DNA from: Brevibacillus formosus
GTDB taxonomy: Bacteria; Bacillota; Bacilli; Brevibacillales; Brevibacillaceae
Reading direction: 5' to 3'
DNA length: 64,000 nucleotides
NCBI RefSeq assembly: GCF_003013405.1
Contig: NZ_PXZL01000012.1
Location: 62,001-126,000 of the forward strand
The translations under genes were made by a program, and so were the position numbers. The notes under the pieces were generated by a model. The model saw only the letters and a list, made by a program, of their open reading frames with translations. It had not been told where the DNA came from and did no database searches. Positions 8,059 to 17,935 of the stretch are shown in pieces. Within the stretch, counting starts at the first letter, position 1; the number at the start of each line of letters is the position of its first letter.

Positions 8059-8596
8059 AAGAATCCTCCGATCCTCGTAGATTTCCTTTTACCTTTTCTA
8101 AGGCACGATACAGACGATTTTTTACCGCACTCTCGCCCATTTCCATGATTTGCGCGATCTCGGCAAAGGTACATTCACCGAAAAATTTAAGCATGATAAT
8201 TTCCCGTTCGATCTCATTGACTTGCTGCAGGGCAGAGGTTAAATCGAGTTGGGTGGCTGCTTGCTCTGCATAGCAGGCAGACGAATTGGCAGATAGAGAA
8301 TCAAGCTCCAATTCTCTCGGGCGCCGCTTTTGCTTGCGTTGTTCGTCCATGAGCGTGTACTTGGCAATCTGAAACAGCCAGGTGGAAAAAAGCGACTCTT
8401 CCCGAAAGCTGTCAAGCCGACTCATTGCTTTTAAGAAGGTTTGCTGTGTCAGATCCTCCGCTAGCGTTTTCCCCACTTTGAATGAAAAATAACGGTAAAT
8501 TCGCTTTACATAATGATCATAAATAGGAGCAAAGTCCTCTCGCTTTTCTTTGGCACGCGAAATCCAGTACTTCTCATCGAAAGATGTGGATTCCAT
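8027..8596 (-). CDS. ECF-type RNA polymerase sigma factor
   Basis: A 189-aa ECF sigma factor with region 2 (YDHYVKRIYRYFSFKVG...AEDLTQQTFLKAM) and region 4 (LPxx-like EIEREIIMLKFFGECTFAEIAQIMEMGESAVKNRLYRALEKVK). The start at 8596 was chosen over an upstream one because AAGGGAGGG lies 5-7 bp before it. It is first in an operon with its membrane anti-sigma factor and an exported protein. It probably controls its own operon, though I could not identify a clear ECF promoter. Confidence 0.92.
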   Translation of the reverse strand: MESTSFDEKYWISRAKEKREDFAPIYDHYVKRIYRYFSFKVGKTLAEDLTQQTFLKAMSRLDSFREESLFSTWLFQIAKYTLMDEQRKQKRRPRELELDSLSANSSACYAEQAATQLDLTSALQQVNEIEREIIMLKFFGECTFAEIAQIMEMGESAVKNRLYRALEKVKGNLRGSEDSYEPQSRRDCF

Positions 8597-8674
8597 TTTC
8601 TCCCTCCCTTCTTCAACAGAATTAGACGCCAAGCATTAGAGAATCGACACAACGGGCTTTCGATTTTTTTGCAT

Positions 8675-8708
8675 AGAAAAAAGGCTGGGAGCAATATCCC
8701 AACCTTTT
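8675..8708 (-). terminator. Terminator of the DUF423 gene
   Basis: AAAAGGTTGGGA...TCCCAGCCTTTTTT read on the minus strand, 23 bp past the stop codon. Confidence 0.8.
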
Positions 8709-8730
8709 GCAAGCATATGAACTCTTTCGT

Positions 8731-9105
8731 TTACGACACGGTTTTCCAGGCATGGATCGCAAGCAATGCCCAGCCAGCGAGGAACAGTACACCGCCAATC
8801 GGCGTAATCGCTCCGAGAACCTTAATACCGGTCATCGCCAGCGTGTAGAGACTGCCGGAGAAGATCAAGGTTCCGGCTACAAAGCACCAGCCTGCCCAGA
8901 CGAGGCCAGAAGAATCCGGGTACCATTTTAGCAAGAGGGCAACCAGCACCAGAGCCAGCGCATGTGTTGTCTGATAGGTCACGCCCGTATGGAAAATGCC
9001 CAGCGAATAGTCGTCCAGTTTTTCCTTCAGTGCATGTGCTCCGAATGCTCCTAACGCAACCGAAAGAAATCCACTGATACTCCCAAGCATCAAAAACATC
9101 TTCAT
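8731..9105 (-). CDS. DUF423 membrane protein (YwdK-like)
   Basis: A 124-aa, four-helix membrane protein of the DUF423 family. The family hallmark GAFGAHALKEKLDDYSLGIFHTGVTYQTTHALALV is present around residues 19-53, as is the GSLYTLAMTGIKVLGAITPIGGVLFLAGW end. ATG is preceded by AGGAGTGACGC. It is monocistronic with its own terminator. The function of the family is unknown. Confidence 0.88.
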   Translation of the reverse strand: MKMFLMLGSISGFLSVALGAFGAHALKEKLDDYSLGIFHTGVTYQTTHALALVLVALLLKWYPDSSGLVWAGWCFVAGTLIFSGSLYTLAMTGIKVLGAITPIGGVLFLAGWALLAIHAWKTVS

Positions 9106-9380
9106 GAGTGCGTCACTCCTTTATGCACATTACCTGTACATTTGTCTGTTTTCTATTTTAACGTAAAAATCCAAGTTCAAAAAGTCGGCTTTTCAGCACC
9201 GAGAAAGTGGCAGAATTACTTCGTGATCAAAAGTCGATTTTTTGAACAACCGCTAAAGCCCAATTGTAATTTGGTGAACATGCCTTGGACTGCCATACAA
9301 TCCGCTTGTCAATCTCCGACATAGAGTAAAGTATCGCAGTGGCAACGCTTACAGGCCGCTGCGACGGGAGGTGACGTAAT

Positions 9381-9563
9381 ATGAACAAATGGATTTCCAA
9401 TGTTGGAGGACTCCTCGGTGGCTACGCATTGTTGAAAGCGCCGTTGGAAGGTTCCTTCCTCAGTGGGTTGGACCCGTTGGTGGATGGAGTTGGTCTGATC
9501 ACTGTGGTCGTATTTGCGGGAGCTCTTATTTATTCTGGTGTGCGCGACTGGTTCCAAGGCTAA
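9381..9563 (+). CDS. Small membrane protein, 60 aa
   Basis: A 60-residue protein with two hydrophobic segments (residues 5-20, glycine-rich, and 35-53). An excellent ribosome binding site (GGGAGGTGA, 9 bp before ATG) and a terminator 27 bp after the stop support a real, separately terminated gene. I do not recognise the family. Its placement just before spoVR does not reveal a function, because the terminator separates them. Confidence 0.7.
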   Translation: MNKWISNVGGLLGGYALLKAPLEGSFLSGLDPLVDGVGLITVVVFAGALIYSGVRDWFQG

Positions 9564-9589
9564 GACGGTAGGACGAAAAAACAAATCAA

Positions 9590-9619
9590 GGGTGTCTCCA
9601 GTAGGAGATGCCTTTTTTT
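9590..9619 (+). terminator. Terminator of the 60-aa gene
   Basis: GGTGTCTCC/GGAGATGCC hairpin (two wobble pairs) followed by TTTTTTT. Confidence 0.75.
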
Positions 9620-9699
9620 CTTCGGAAGGCTGGCGTCTTTTAGCGCGGTCCCCCATATACATAAAGTAGACCGACGGCAAAAGGGGGAGGCGAAACGAT

Positions 9700-11121
9700 T
9701 TGACCAACGACGAGCGCAAAGAACTGGAGCGATCCATTGACGAAATTACCGAGATCGCCAAAGGGTTCAATCTCGATTTTTACCCGATGCGATACGAGAT
9801 ATGCCCGTCTGACATCATTTATACATTTGGCGCGTATGGAATGCCCACCAGATTTTCGCACTGGAGTTTTGGGAAGTCCTTCTACCGCATGAAACTGCAA
9901 TATGACCTGAATCTAAGCAAAATCTACGAGCTCGTCATCAATTCCAATCCTTGTTACGCGTTTCTTTTGGACGGCAATTCCTTGATCCAAAACAAGCTTA
10001 TTGTGGCTCACGTCCTTGCTCACTGCGACTTTTTCAAAAATAATGTGCGCTTCTCCAACACGAATCGGGATATGGTCGAAAGCATGGCGGCCAGCGGAGA
10101 ACGGATTCGACAATACGAGATCGAGTACGGCAAGGAAGCTGTGGAAAATTTGCTCGATGCGAGCTTGGCGATTCAGGAGCATATCGATCCGAGCTTGCTG
10201 CGTCCGAAGCTGCGTTGGAAACGAGAGCCAGAGGAGCCGAACAAGAAGACGAAGAACGAACGGCACTCCCCTTATGACGATCTCTGGGGATTGGACCGCA
10301 AAGCAAAAGAGGAAGCCGAGCCGGTAAAAGCACCACGCAAATTCCCGCCAGAGCCGGAAAAAGACCTGCTGCTGTTCATTATGGAATACAGCAATATCTT
10401 AGATGATTGGCAGCGGGATGTGCTGACGATCATCCGGGATGAGATGCTGTATTTCTGGCCGCAGATGGAAACGAAGATCATGAACGAAGGCTGGGCCACC
10501 TACTGGCATATGCGCATCCTGCGGGAAATGGAGCTGACAGAATCGGAGACGATCGAGTTTGCCAAGCTGCATTCCTCTGTCATTCAGCCTTCGACGACGA
10601 GCATTAATCCGTATCATCTGGGCCTGAAAATTTTGGAGGACATTGAGAAACGCTGGGATAATCCGACGAAGGAAGAGCAGGAGCGCTTTGGACGCAAGCC
10701 AGGAGAGGGACGCGCGAAAATTTTCGAGGTGCGCGAGCTGGAGTCCGACATTAGCTTCATTCGCAACTTCCTGACCAAGGACCTCGTCAGTGATCTGGAT
10801 TTGTATATGTTCGGCAAGCAGGGCAATGATTGGGTTGTTGCGGAAAAGCAGTGGGAGAAGGTACGCGATGGTCTTGCGGGCACACGGGTTAATGGGGGAT
10901 TCCCTTATGTACTCGTGCACGATGGGGATTACTTACGCTCCGGCGAGATGTACTTGAAGCATCATTTCGAGGGGCTGGAGCTGGATGTCAAATACGTAGA
11001 AAAAACTTTGCCTTACATCTATACCTTGTGGGGAAAATCTGTTCATTTGGAATCGATGGTGGAGGATCGACAAGTGTTGTTTACGTACGATGGCAAGAAG
11101 GTGCACCGCCGCTTTTTATAG
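9700..11121 (+). CDS. spoVR: SpoVR family protein
   Basis: A 473-aa member of the SpoVR family, needed for normal spore cortex formation in Bacillus; the biochemical role is unknown. Typical segments are [35 protein letters not shown] near the N-terminus, AHCDFFKNN, and [13 protein letters not shown] near residue 265. The frame starts at TTG 9700, behind GGGGGAGG. The full length matches the family. It is transcribed alone. Confidence 0.95.
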   Translation: MTNDERKELERSIDEITEIAKGFNLDFYPMRYEICPSDIIYTFGAYGMPTRFSHWSFGKSFYRMKLQYDLNLSKIYELVINSNPCYAFLLDGNSLIQNKLIVAHVLAHCDFFKNNVRFSNTNRDMVESMAASGERIRQYEIEYGKEAVENLLDASLAIQEHIDPSLLRPKLRWKREPEEPNKKTKNERHSPYDDLWGLDRKAKEEAEPVKAPRKFPPEPEKDLLLFIMEYSNILDDWQRDVLTIIRDEMLYFWPQMETKIMNEGWATYWHMRILREMELTESETIEFAKLHSSVIQPSTTSINPYHLGLKILEDIEKRWDNPTKEEQERFGRKPGEGRAKIFEVRELESDISFIRNFLTKDLVSDLDLYMFGKQGNDWVVAEKQWEKVRDGLAGTRVNGGFPYVLVHDGDYLRSGEMYLKHHFEGLELDVKYVEKTLPYIYTLWGKSVHLESMVEDRQVLFTYDGKKVHRRFL

Positions 11122-11126
11122 GGGAA

Positions 11127-11174
11127 AAAAGGCTGCATGCCCGGTGGAAGCTAACCGAGCGTGCGGCCTTTTCT
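11127..11174. terminator. Bidirectional terminator between spoVR and SDR genes
   Basis: AAAGGCTGCATGC...GCGTGCGGCCTTTT has T-rich ends on both strands and sits between two convergent stop codons. Confidence 0.75.
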
Positions 11175-11185
11175 ATGCGTCCGAA

Positions 11186-11953
11186 CTAGGACAATTGATC
11201 CGTAATTCCGATATGACTGCTGATCCCGCCGTCCATGGTGATGCTCGATCCGTTGATGTACCCGCTATGCGGTCCGACGAGATGATAAATCATCTGGGCG
11301 ATTTCCAACGGTTGAGCAACGCGTTTCACCGGGCTTTTGGCGATGACCCGATTCATGTAATCTGAAATATCCTCCGGACGCACGCCCATCGCGGTATCCA
11401 CATATCCCGGACAGATGGCATTACAAGTAATCCCGTGCTCTCCCCATTCGGCAGCGATTGTTTTCGTATAGCCGATCATGCCGTGTTTGGAGGCGACGTA
11501 GGTGGATGAATGTGCAGAGCCTAGCAAGCCCTGAATGGATGCGATGTTTACGATTCGCCCGTAGTTCCTTTCTTTCATCTTGGGCAGCAGGTTTCTGCAA
11601 AATAGGAATACACTCTTCAAATTGGTATTCATGATCCAATCCCACTCTTCATCGGAGACTTCGTCGACTCGGTGGAATGGACCGCCAACTCCGGCATTGT
11701 TGACCAATATGGTAATATCCCCGAAATGCGATTCTACTAGCTGGATGGCTTCTTCAACCTGCGCTCGTTGACCGACATTACAGCGAATGGACAAGGCTTG
11801 ACCGCCTGCGTGATTGATTTCTTGGGCGACTAACTGTGCTTTTTCTTCTTGTACATCAAGAACAGCGACACGTACCCCATGTTGAGCCAAAAGCTTTGCG
11901 GCTGCGGCCCCGATTCCATTGCCTGCTCCTGTGATGATTGCTGCTTGCTGCAT
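11186..11953 (-). CDS. Short-chain dehydrogenase/reductase (3-hydroxyacyl/3-hydroxybutyrate type)
   Basis: A 255-aa classical SDR. It has the NAD(P) motif TGAGNGIG near residue 8, NNAG in ILVNNAGVGG, catalytic Ser (NIASIQG), YxxxK in YVASKHGMIGY, and the PG motif in CNAICPGYVDTAM. I chose the ATG at 11953 because AAGGAGAG lies 8 bp upstream; longer starts have no such site. An acidic residue at the end of the second beta strand (VLDVQ) predicts NAD preference. It follows another SDR by 28 bp and lies opposite a 3-hydroxyacyl-CoA dehydrogenase, which suggests hydroxyacid or fatty acid metabolism. Confidence 0.88.
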   Translation of the reverse strand: MQQAAIITGAGNGIGAAAAKLLAQHGVRVAVLDVQEEKAQLVAQEINHAGGQALSIRCNVGQRAQVEEAIQLVESHFGDITILVNNAGVGGPFHRVDEVSDEEWDWIMNTNLKSVFLFCRNLLPKMKERNYGRIVNIASIQGLLGSAHSSTYVASKHGMIGYTKTIAAEWGEHGITCNAICPGYVDTAMGVRPEDISDYMNRVIAKSPVKRVAQPLEIAQMIYHLVGPHSGYINGSSITMDGGISSHIGITDQLS

Positions 11954-11981
11954 TTGTAAACTCTCCTTATTCATCTGTGAT

Positions 11982-12683
11982 TTAGAGAACGCCTTTAGGC
12001 GGAAGGATTTTGACTTCATCGATTCGAACGTGGAGGGGACGGGAGGCGATATCTAATACGGTATCTGCCACATCTTTTGGTACGAGCATCGCACTCGGAT
12101 CAAAAAAATGCCGGTCCTCCGTCATATTTGTATGAACGGCGCCCGGAAAAATGGTGGAGACTCTTACATTGTCGTTTTTCCATTCTTCATTGCAAATTTG
12201 GGAAAAGCCTTGGACAGCGAATTTTGAAGCACCGTAAACGCCGTTTTCCGCAATGGGAATATACCCTGAGACACTAGAGATATTGATGATACGGCCTCCG
12301 TGAGCTTTCATGACCTTGTATCCTTCGCGGCTGCAAAGAAAGAGTCCGGTTACATTGGTGCGGAAAACATTCTCCCATTCATCCAGGCTTGTTTGTTCAA
12401 CAGGCTTAAACACGCCGACTCCCGCATTGTTGACGAGAACATCTAGACGTCCGTATAACCTTTGTACTTGCGCAAATAGGGTAAGGACACTTTGCTCGTC
12501 AGTCACGTCTAGCTTTACATTCGTTACACTTCCCGGTTCAGCGTGTGCAATTTCGTTTGGATGAGGCGCGGTTCGAGAGGTTGCCCAAACGATCGCACCT
12601 TCTTTTGCCAGAACCTTTGCCATCTCAAGACCCAATCCTCGACTGGCTCCAGTGATAACCACGACTTTATTCAGTAGTTTCAT
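11982..12683 (-). CDS. Short-chain dehydrogenase/reductase
   Basis: A 233-aa classical SDR with TGASRGLG near the N-terminus, NNAGVG, ISSVSG, YGASKFAVQG (catalytic Tyr/Lys) and FPGAVHTNM. The residue after the second strand (ATSRT) suggests NADP. The ATG at 12683 is preceded by GGAGG at a good distance. It is the first gene of a two-gene SDR unit. Substrate unknown. Confidence 0.87.
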   Translation of the reverse strand: MKLLNKVVVITGASRGLGLEMAKVLAKEGAIVWATSRTAPHPNEIAHAEPGSVTNVKLDVTDEQSVLTLFAQVQRLYGRLDVLVNNAGVGVFKPVEQTSLDEWENVFRTNVTGLFLCSREGYKVMKAHGGRIINISSVSGYIPIAENGVYGASKFAVQGFSQICNEEWKNDNVRVSTIFPGAVHTNMTEDRHFFDPSAMLVPKDVADTVLDIASRPLHVRIDEVKILPPKGVL

Positions 12684-12885
12684 GTGTACCTCCGTATAAT
12701 CAAATGTCCATTCCAATAACTGGTTTTATTAAACATTTTTCAATGGTACAAAACTTTATCCCTACCAACAAGCGTCATAGGAATGAATTTCGGTAAAAGC
12801 AGTAGGATTTTGCTGGGCAGGAACTAGGCATTTAATCGTGGAAAGCTTTGTTAGTAAACCTAATTCACCCTGGGAGGCTCTTTCT

Positions 12886-13818
12886 ATGGAAAAGCATGCG
12901 GCTGTTATCGGATCAGGTGTTATGGGACATGGAATCGCGCAGCTATTCGCATTGGCTGGATTTCGTGTTTCTCTTTACGATTTGCAGGAAGAGTTTTTGA
13001 TAAAAGCGCGAGCTAGCATCGAGCACAGCCTTTCCCTTCTGGTTGCAGAAGGAATAATTGGAGACCAGTCTAAAGTAGCGGCGCTCGAACATATCATCCT
13101 GACCACGGATTTGCAAGCGGCAGTATCTGCTGCTGAAATCATCACAGAAGCAATACCAGAAGTCATCGAGCTAAAATGGGATCTGTTTGAAAAGCTGGAG
13201 CAATACGCAAAGCCAGATGCGATTATTGCTTCCAATACGTCTACATTTTCGATTGCGCGACTGATCGAAAAAGCAACTACGCCGCAACGCTTTATCATTA
13301 CACATTTTTTCAATCCGGCCCAATTGGTTCCGCTAGTCGAGGTAGTCAGGCACGAGAAGACCGCGCAGGAAGTGATTCACAAGACGATACAGCTGATGGA
13401 AGCGATCGGGAAGTCTCCGGTTTTGCTGAAAAAGGATGTGCCGGGCTTTATCGCCAATCGTCTGCAAACAGCTTTGATGAGAGAAGCTTTTCATTTGCTC
13501 GCAGAAGGTGTGGCAGATGCAGCCCAGATTGATACGGTGATGAAGGAAGGAATTGGCTATCGTTGGGCTTTTGTCGGGCCTATTGAGACGGCGGATTTTG
13601 GCGGACTCGATACGTGGAAGCGCGTGATGGATAACCTGGCGCCAGAACTGGATGCTTCGACAAAAGCACCCGCCATCATTGAAGACAGAGTAGCAGAAGG
13701 CAATCTCGGAACCAAGACCGGAGCAGGTATTTACTCGTACACGGATACGTCTGTCTCAGAAAAGCTTCGTGTACGTGACGAACAGTTCATCCGTTTGGGG
13801 AAAATGAAGCGCGGTTGA
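12886..13818 (+). CDS. 3-hydroxyacyl-CoA (3-hydroxybutyryl-CoA) dehydrogenase
   Basis: A 310-aa enzyme of the FadB2/HbdA type that interconverts 3-hydroxyacyl-CoA and 3-oxoacyl-CoA with NAD. Visible: GSGVMGHGIAQLFALAG (Rossmann), NTSTFSI, the catalytic His in THFFNPAQLVPLVEV, and the C-terminal domain with DVPGFIANRLQ and GPIETADFGGLDTW. The start at 12886 is preceded by GGGAGG. It is divergent from the two SDR genes, with about 200 bp between, so the two units may share regulation. Confidence 0.92.
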   Translation: MEKHAAVIGSGVMGHGIAQLFALAGFRVSLYDLQEEFLIKARASIEHSLSLLVAEGIIGDQSKVAALEHIILTTDLQAAVSAAEIITEAIPEVIELKWDLFEKLEQYAKPDAIIASNTSTFSIARLIEKATTPQRFIITHFFNPAQLVPLVEVVRHEKTAQEVIHKTIQLMEAIGKSPVLLKKDVPGFIANRLQTALMREAFHLLAEGVADAAQIDTVMKEGIGYRWAFVGPIETADFGGLDTWKRVMDNLAPELDASTKAPAIIEDRVAEGNLGTKTGAGIYSYTDTSVSEKLRVRDEQFIRLGKMKRG

Positions 13819-13858
13819 AGTACTTACAGATAAATTTCGCTGCTAAACAGTCAACCAA

Positions 13859-13901
13859 TACCGACCGTCCTGTCTATCATACATAGGCAAGGCGGTTTTT
13901 C
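13859..13901 (+). terminator. Terminator after the 3-hydroxyacyl-CoA dehydrogenase
   Basis: Imperfect hairpin ACCGaCCGTCCTGTCTAT...ATAGGCAAGGCGGT followed by TTTTT. Confidence 0.6.
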
Positions 13902-13967
13902 TATGGCCTCTGGGTCGGTATAATTCCCGCTCTTTTATACCTATTACAGTTCTATATATTTTTTGCT

Positions 13968-13994
13968 TAATTAACCCTCCTTCGTTACCGATAT
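13968..13994 (+). promoter_or_regulatory. Probable sigma-D (motility) promoter of the chemoreceptor
   Basis: TAAT (13968-13971), a 15-bp spacer and ACCGATAT (13987-13994) closely match the Bacillus sigma-D consensus TAAA-N15-GCCGATAT. The site lies about 65 bp before the chemoreceptor start, as expected for a motility regulon gene. Confidence 0.7.
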
Positions 13995-14060
13995 AAAAAA
14001 TTAGGACTTCACCAACATGAAACGTTTTCCAAATACAACTTAGAAAGAAGATGAAATGAA

Positions 14061-16040
14061 GTGAAAGTTAACTTGCGAAATTGGTTTCGAAGCTATCGAA
14101 CCAAACTCATCATCACATTTCTCTTGATTCTGTTAGTCCCTTCCCTTGTCGTTGGAAGCCTGGCTTACCATCAAGCGAAAAAAGAAATTGAAAAACAGAT
14201 CGTGGACAGCGCCAACGAAAACGTCGATCTGGTCAACTCCATCGCCAGCAGTACGTTTGAGGGCAAAAAGAAGGATGCTGACTATTTGGCAAAAGAAATT
14301 ACACCTGGCGTGAAATCGGCTGATGTTCAAAATGAAATCATGCAACATTTGGATATGTATATGGGTATGCATCCAGAAGCGGCTAGTATCAGTTTGGGAA
14401 CGGCTGACGGACAGTACTTCCGCGCTCCCAAGCAAGAAGTACAGGCAGGGTTTGATCCGCGGACGAGAGACTGGTACAAAAGAGCGATGGAAAACAAGGG
14501 GACTGTCGTCGTTACGGAGCCATATATTTCGGCGGTATCAGGTGAGGTTTTAGTAGCGGTAGCGAAAGCGACGGAGGATGGTGCGGGGGTTATCTGCATT
14601 ACAGTTGGGATTGAACAGATCAAACAACTGGCAAACTCAGTCAGCATCGGTTCAAATGGAGATGTCATCGTAGTGGACAGCAATAAGAAGTATGTCGTCC
14701 ACCCGGAAAATCAGGCAGGAACAGCGGCACAAGAGAGTTTTTACGACAATATGTACCAAGGAGAAACAGGTCAATTCAATTACGAGGAGCAAAGTATCCC
14801 GAAAAAGATTTACTATGTGACGAATCCGGCTACTGGCTGGAAAATCGCCGGTTCGATGCACCTGTCAGAGGTTGAGGATGCGGCACAGCCGATTTTCACG
14901 CAAACGCTTTGGACGATCACGATCTGCTTGCTGTTGGGAGGACTCATTGTAGCAGCTGTATTGCGTTCCCTTCTTCAGTCCATTCAGGAAGTGAAGGTAC
15001 ATGCTGTCAGAGTGAGCCAAGGTATTTTGACTGACCCGATTAAAGTGCGGTCAACCGATGAAATCGGTGAGCTCGGCCATGCGTTTAATACGATGCAGGA
15101 TAACTTGCGGGCGCTCATTTCAGATGTCGAGACTAGAGCGGAGCAAGTAGCAGCTTCTTCGGAGCAATTGACTGCGAGTGCGCAGCAGACTAGCATTGCA
15201 AACGAGCACGTAACGACTGCTATCCAGGAGGTAGCTGGCAGCGCGGAACAACAAACGAGCGGAATCGACCAAAATGTTCGCTCATTGCAGGACATTTCAG
15301 AAGGGGTCACACGCATTGTAGAGAGTGTCAATGTGTTGTCGGATACTGCTCAGCAAACGACGATTCAGGCGGAAGAGGGTGGCAGCTTTGTCGCTCAGGT
15401 CATGAGTCAAATGAAGTCGATTCATGAATCGGTGGAACAGTCGGATCGCATGACCAAATCGCTTTATGATCGTTCGAAAGAAATCGGCACGATCTCGGAT
15501 GTCATCAGCGGAATTGCCCAGCAGACAAATTTGCTGGCATTGAATGCAGCGATTGAAGCGGCGCGGGCTGGTGAGCATGGTAAAGGCTTTGCGGTTGTTG
15601 CTACAGAGGTGCGCCTGTTGGCTGAGCAATCACAATTGTCGGCCAAGCAAATTTCTGAATTGATCACAGAGATTCAACGGGAAACCAAGCAATCCGTCGA
15701 CAACATGGAAAAAGTCAGACTGGATGTGGCAGCAGGCTTGAACGTTTCGGAGGAGACGATTCACAAGTTTGAAGGCATTATGGAAAGCACCAGACTGACC
15801 AATCCACATATCGCAGAGGTTTCCTTGATCGCACAGCAAATCTTGGCTGCTGTTCAGGAAGTAACCGCGACAGCCAATGTGCTCGTCACCATCGCGAAAA
15901 GCAATGCCGAAACAGCCGAGGAAGTAGCAGCCTCTACTGAGGAGCAGCTCGCATCCATGCAAGAGATCTCATCCTCCGCTCAATCCTTATCGTCATTGGC
16001 GGAAGAACTGAAAGTATTGATCAATAAGTTTACCTATTAA
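14061..16040 (+). CDS. Methyl-accepting chemotaxis protein with Cache sensor
   Basis: A 659-aa transmembrane chemoreceptor. The first helix is near residues 13-35 ([22 protein letters not shown]), followed by an extracellular dCache-type domain (about 40-285, with [12 protein letters not shown] and [11 protein letters not shown]), a second helix near 290-312, a HAMP domain, and the signalling hairpin with the tip [14 protein letters not shown] preceded by the highly conserved [19 protein letters not shown]. It would feed CheA/CheW. The ligand class cannot be read with certainty; the RxxxDWY-like element resembles amine or amino-acid dCache receptors. It starts at GTG. Confidence 0.95.
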   Translation: MKVNLRNWFRSYRTKLIITFLLILLVPSLVVGSLAYHQAKKEIEKQIVDSANENVDLVNSIASSTFEGKKKDADYLAKEITPGVKSADVQNEIMQHLDMYMGMHPEAASISLGTADGQYFRAPKQEVQAGFDPRTRDWYKRAMENKGTVVVTEPYISAVSGEVLVAVAKATEDGAGVICITVGIEQIKQLANSVSIGSNGDVIVVDSNKKYVVHPENQAGTAAQESFYDNMYQGETGQFNYEEQSIPKKIYYVTNPATGWKIAGSMHLSEVEDAAQPIFTQTLWTITICLLLGGLIVAAVLRSLLQSIQEVKVHAVRVSQGILTDPIKVRSTDEIGELGHAFNTMQDNLRALISDVETRAEQVAASSEQLTASAQQTSIANEHVTTAIQEVAGSAEQQTSGIDQNVRSLQDISEGVTRIVESVNVLSDTAQQTTIQAEEGGSFVAQVMSQMKSIHESVEQSDRMTKSLYDRSKEIGTISDVISGIAQQTNLLALNAAIEAARAGEHGKGFAVVATEVRLLAEQSQLSAKQISELITEIQRETKQSVDNMEKVRLDVAAGLNVSEETIHKFEGIMESTRLTNPHIAEVSLIAQQILAAVQEVTATANVLVTIAKSNAETAEEVAASTEEQLASMQEISSSAQSLSSLAEELKVLINKFTY

Positions 16041-16060
16041 CCTGTATCCTTACACAAACG

Positions 16061-16096
16061 AAGCGCCCTGCTCAAGGCATACGAGCAGGGCGCTTT
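16061..16096 (+). terminator. Terminator of the chemoreceptor gene
   Basis: AAGCGCCCTGCTC pairs with GAGCAGGGCGCTT, a 13-bp stem. Confidence 0.8.
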
Positions 16097-16156
16097 GCCG
16101 TATAGATGTGATAACATATGGGCAACACAATCGGTAGCGAATAGGAGATGTGAACA

Positions 16157-16693
16157 ATGGACATGAGGATTAGAGTCGAACAGGTAGAGGATTATTCCGT
16201 TACTGAACAGGTCGTAAAAGATGCATTCGCGAATGCAGAGTTCACGGATCACAAAGAACATGAATTGGTGTCTCGCATCAGAAAATCGGATGCATTCATC
16301 CCTGCGTTATCTCTAGTCGCGATTGATGAAGAGAATCAAAAGATCGTGGGACATATTCTTTTGTCGAAAATAAACATTCGCAACGACAATCAGAGCATAG
16401 AGTCACTCGCGCTCGCCCCTGTTTCCGTAGTGCCCGATCACCAAAGCAAAGGCATAGGAAAGAAGTTAATTCTCGAAGCCCTCCAAAAAGCCAAAGAACT
16501 GGGATACCACTCCGTTGTTGTCCTCGGGCACCCCGAATATTACCCGAAGTTTAGCTTCCAAAAAGCTTCTCGATGGGGAATAAAAGCACCTTTCGAAGTA
16601 CCGGATGAGGTATTTATGGCATTGGAGCTGCGAGAAAATGCCTTGGCCAATGTTTCTGGAGTTGTTGAATACTCTAGTGCTTTTTTTGAATAG
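16157..16693 (+). CDS. GNAT N-acetyltransferase (YhbS-like)
   Basis: A 178-aa GNAT-fold acetyltransferase resembling the YhbS/COG3153 group. The acetyl-CoA binding region is LALAPVSVVPDHQSKGIGKKLILEAL (Q/RxxGxG/A motif as QSKGIG), followed by the group-typical VVVLGHPEYYPKFSF. ATAGGAGATG precedes the ATG. Acceptor unknown; this group is often monocistronic. Confidence 0.85.
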   Translation: MDMRIRVEQVEDYSVTEQVVKDAFANAEFTDHKEHELVSRIRKSDAFIPALSLVAIDEENQKIVGHILLSKINIRNDNQSIESLALAPVSVVPDHQSKGIGKKLILEALQKAKELGYHSVVVLGHPEYYPKFSFQKASRWGIKAPFEVPDEVFMALELRENALANVSGVVEYSSAFFE

Positions 16694-16832
16694 GTAGGGA
16701 TTGTTCATGAAAAGAAGCGCAGTAGATCGTTGATGCCATCTACTGTGTCTCTTCATTCCTAATTATGGTAATATGAAGTGCCTACCAATTCGAGAAAAAA
16801 CGAATCGTATGTCGGAGGGGAAAAAGGAAGCA

Positions 16833-17174
16833 ATGGAACTCAGGGGAAACGAATCGATCGTGCAAGAGAATATAGCGGCAAACCTATTCAGAGGAATGGA
16901 AGGAGTAGGTGGGAGGTTAATGATTACGAGTGAAAGACTCTATTTTCAACCACACAGTCTCAATATTCAAACACAACCTCTCGAATTAAACTTGAAAGAT
17001 ATTGCGGCAGTTGAAAAGCGGAATACGTTGTTCGTGATCCCAAACGGAATGAAAATCAAGATGCATAACGGACAAGAGCATAAATTTGTTGTGTGGAAAC
17101 GAGCGGAGATCATCGGAATGATTCAGGATACAAAAATGAAGCAAAAAATGACGGTGATCATTAAGACGAGGTGA
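16833..17174 (+). CDS. GRAM domain protein
   Basis: A 113-aa protein that is essentially one GRAM domain (ANLFRGMEGVGGRLMITSERLYFQPHSLN...LKDIAAVEKRN...IPNGMKIKMHNGQEHKFVVWKR). In eukaryotes such domains bind membranes or lipids; in Bacillales they are small proteins of unknown role. I chose the start at 16833 because AAGGAAG and GGAGGGG lie upstream; an ATG-like start 20 codons earlier is possible. Confidence 0.8.
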   Translation: MELRGNESIVQENIAANLFRGMEGVGGRLMITSERLYFQPHSLNIQTQPLELNLKDIAAVEKRNTLFVIPNGMKIKMHNGQEHKFVVWKRAEIIGMIQDTKMKQKMTVIIKTR

Positions 17175-17191
17175 GCTATCCCTTCCATGAA

Positions 17192-17228
17192 AATCGCCCT
17201 GCCACAAGCAATACTGAGCAGGGCGATT
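17192..17228 (-). terminator. Hairpin between the GRAM gene and the 89-aa gene
   Basis: AATCGCCCTGC (17192-17202) pairs with GCAGGGCGATT (17218-17228). The short T run is on the minus strand, so it most likely ends the gene at 17237-17506. Confidence 0.6.
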
Positions 17229-17236
17229 CCCACATC

Positions 17237-17506
17237 TTACAAGTCCTTTGCAACATGCGGTTTGCTATAATGACTGGTACCCCCACCGCCAACCAATACT
17301 CTTCCACCTTGTCTGAAGATGAGCAATTTCCTAGATCCATCAGAGAGCAGCACAGTGATTTTTGCTCGATTCGCTGTTGCAATATAAATAACGTAACCAG
17401 TTCTGGAGATTACCGTACGCCAGTTGCGGTCGAATTCAGAGCGCAGAACCCGATTGGAATACACTTGGTTTTCCACGCGTCTCGCAGTGATTCTTTTCTT
17501 TTTCAT
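17237..17506 (-). CDS. Small basic hypothetical protein
   Basis: An 89-aa basic protein (MKKKRITARRVENQVYSN...) with a beta-rich centre (YVIYIATANRAKITVLLSDG) and a glycine-rich tail (VLVGGGGTSHYS). AGGAGG lies 12-13 bp before the ATG and a hairpin follows the stop, which supports a real gene. No family recognised. The opposite strand also has an open frame, which I judged a shadow. Confidence 0.55.
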   Translation of the reverse strand: MKKKRITARRVENQVYSNRVLRSEFDRNWRTVISRTGYVIYIATANRAKITVLLSDGSRKLLIFRQGGRVLVGGGGTSHYSKPHVAKDL

Positions 17507-17673
17507 CGAGCCTCAACACCTCCTGTCAATCTATCCTATTCATGGGAGAGAAAAAGGAGTGGACAAGAGTTATAGGCAATTTCACTATTTTCGTTGCAAC
17601 CACACAGGAAGCGTTCTATGATAACATCAAGGACGGTATTCATTGTAAGAGCCGTAAAAAGGAGTGAAAGACA

Positions 17674-17895
17674 ATGGCAAAAAGCGCAGCACGCAAGCAA
17701 CGGGAAAAGCTGGCCCGTGAAGGCAAAAGAAACCCAGAGCTCAACAGAAGCATCTTTGCATTCGCTGACATGAGACAACGGACGACGAAGACGAGAGCAG
17801 AAAAACTGAATCAACAGAAGCACAAAAGGTCGTTATCCTACCAAAGTGATGATGGCCTTTTTTATTTGCGTGCGAAGCTTGCTGTGATCATTTAA
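17674..17895 (+). CDS. Small conserved basic protein
   Basis: A 73-aa, Lys/Arg-rich protein (MAKSAARKQREKLAREGKRNPELNRS...). The N-terminal pattern is one I recall from short, uncharacterised Bacillales proteins. AAAAAGGAG is well placed before the ATG. Nucleic acid binding would suit its charge, but nothing proves it. Confidence 0.65.
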   Translation: MAKSAARKQREKLAREGKRNPELNRSIFAFADMRQRTTKTRAEKLNQQKHKRSLSYQSDDGLFYLRAKLAVII

Positions 17896-17935
17896 GATTG
17901 AGGCAGAGAGTGTATTTTGTGCTTGGTGGTGAACG

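Noticed and set aside
17176..17621. Additional open frames on both strands around the 89-aa gene
   Set aside because: Frames at 17171-17575 (+), 17176-17382 (-) and 17424-17621 (+) lack ribosome binding sites; only the minus-strand 89-codon frame has AGGAGG and a hairpin after it.
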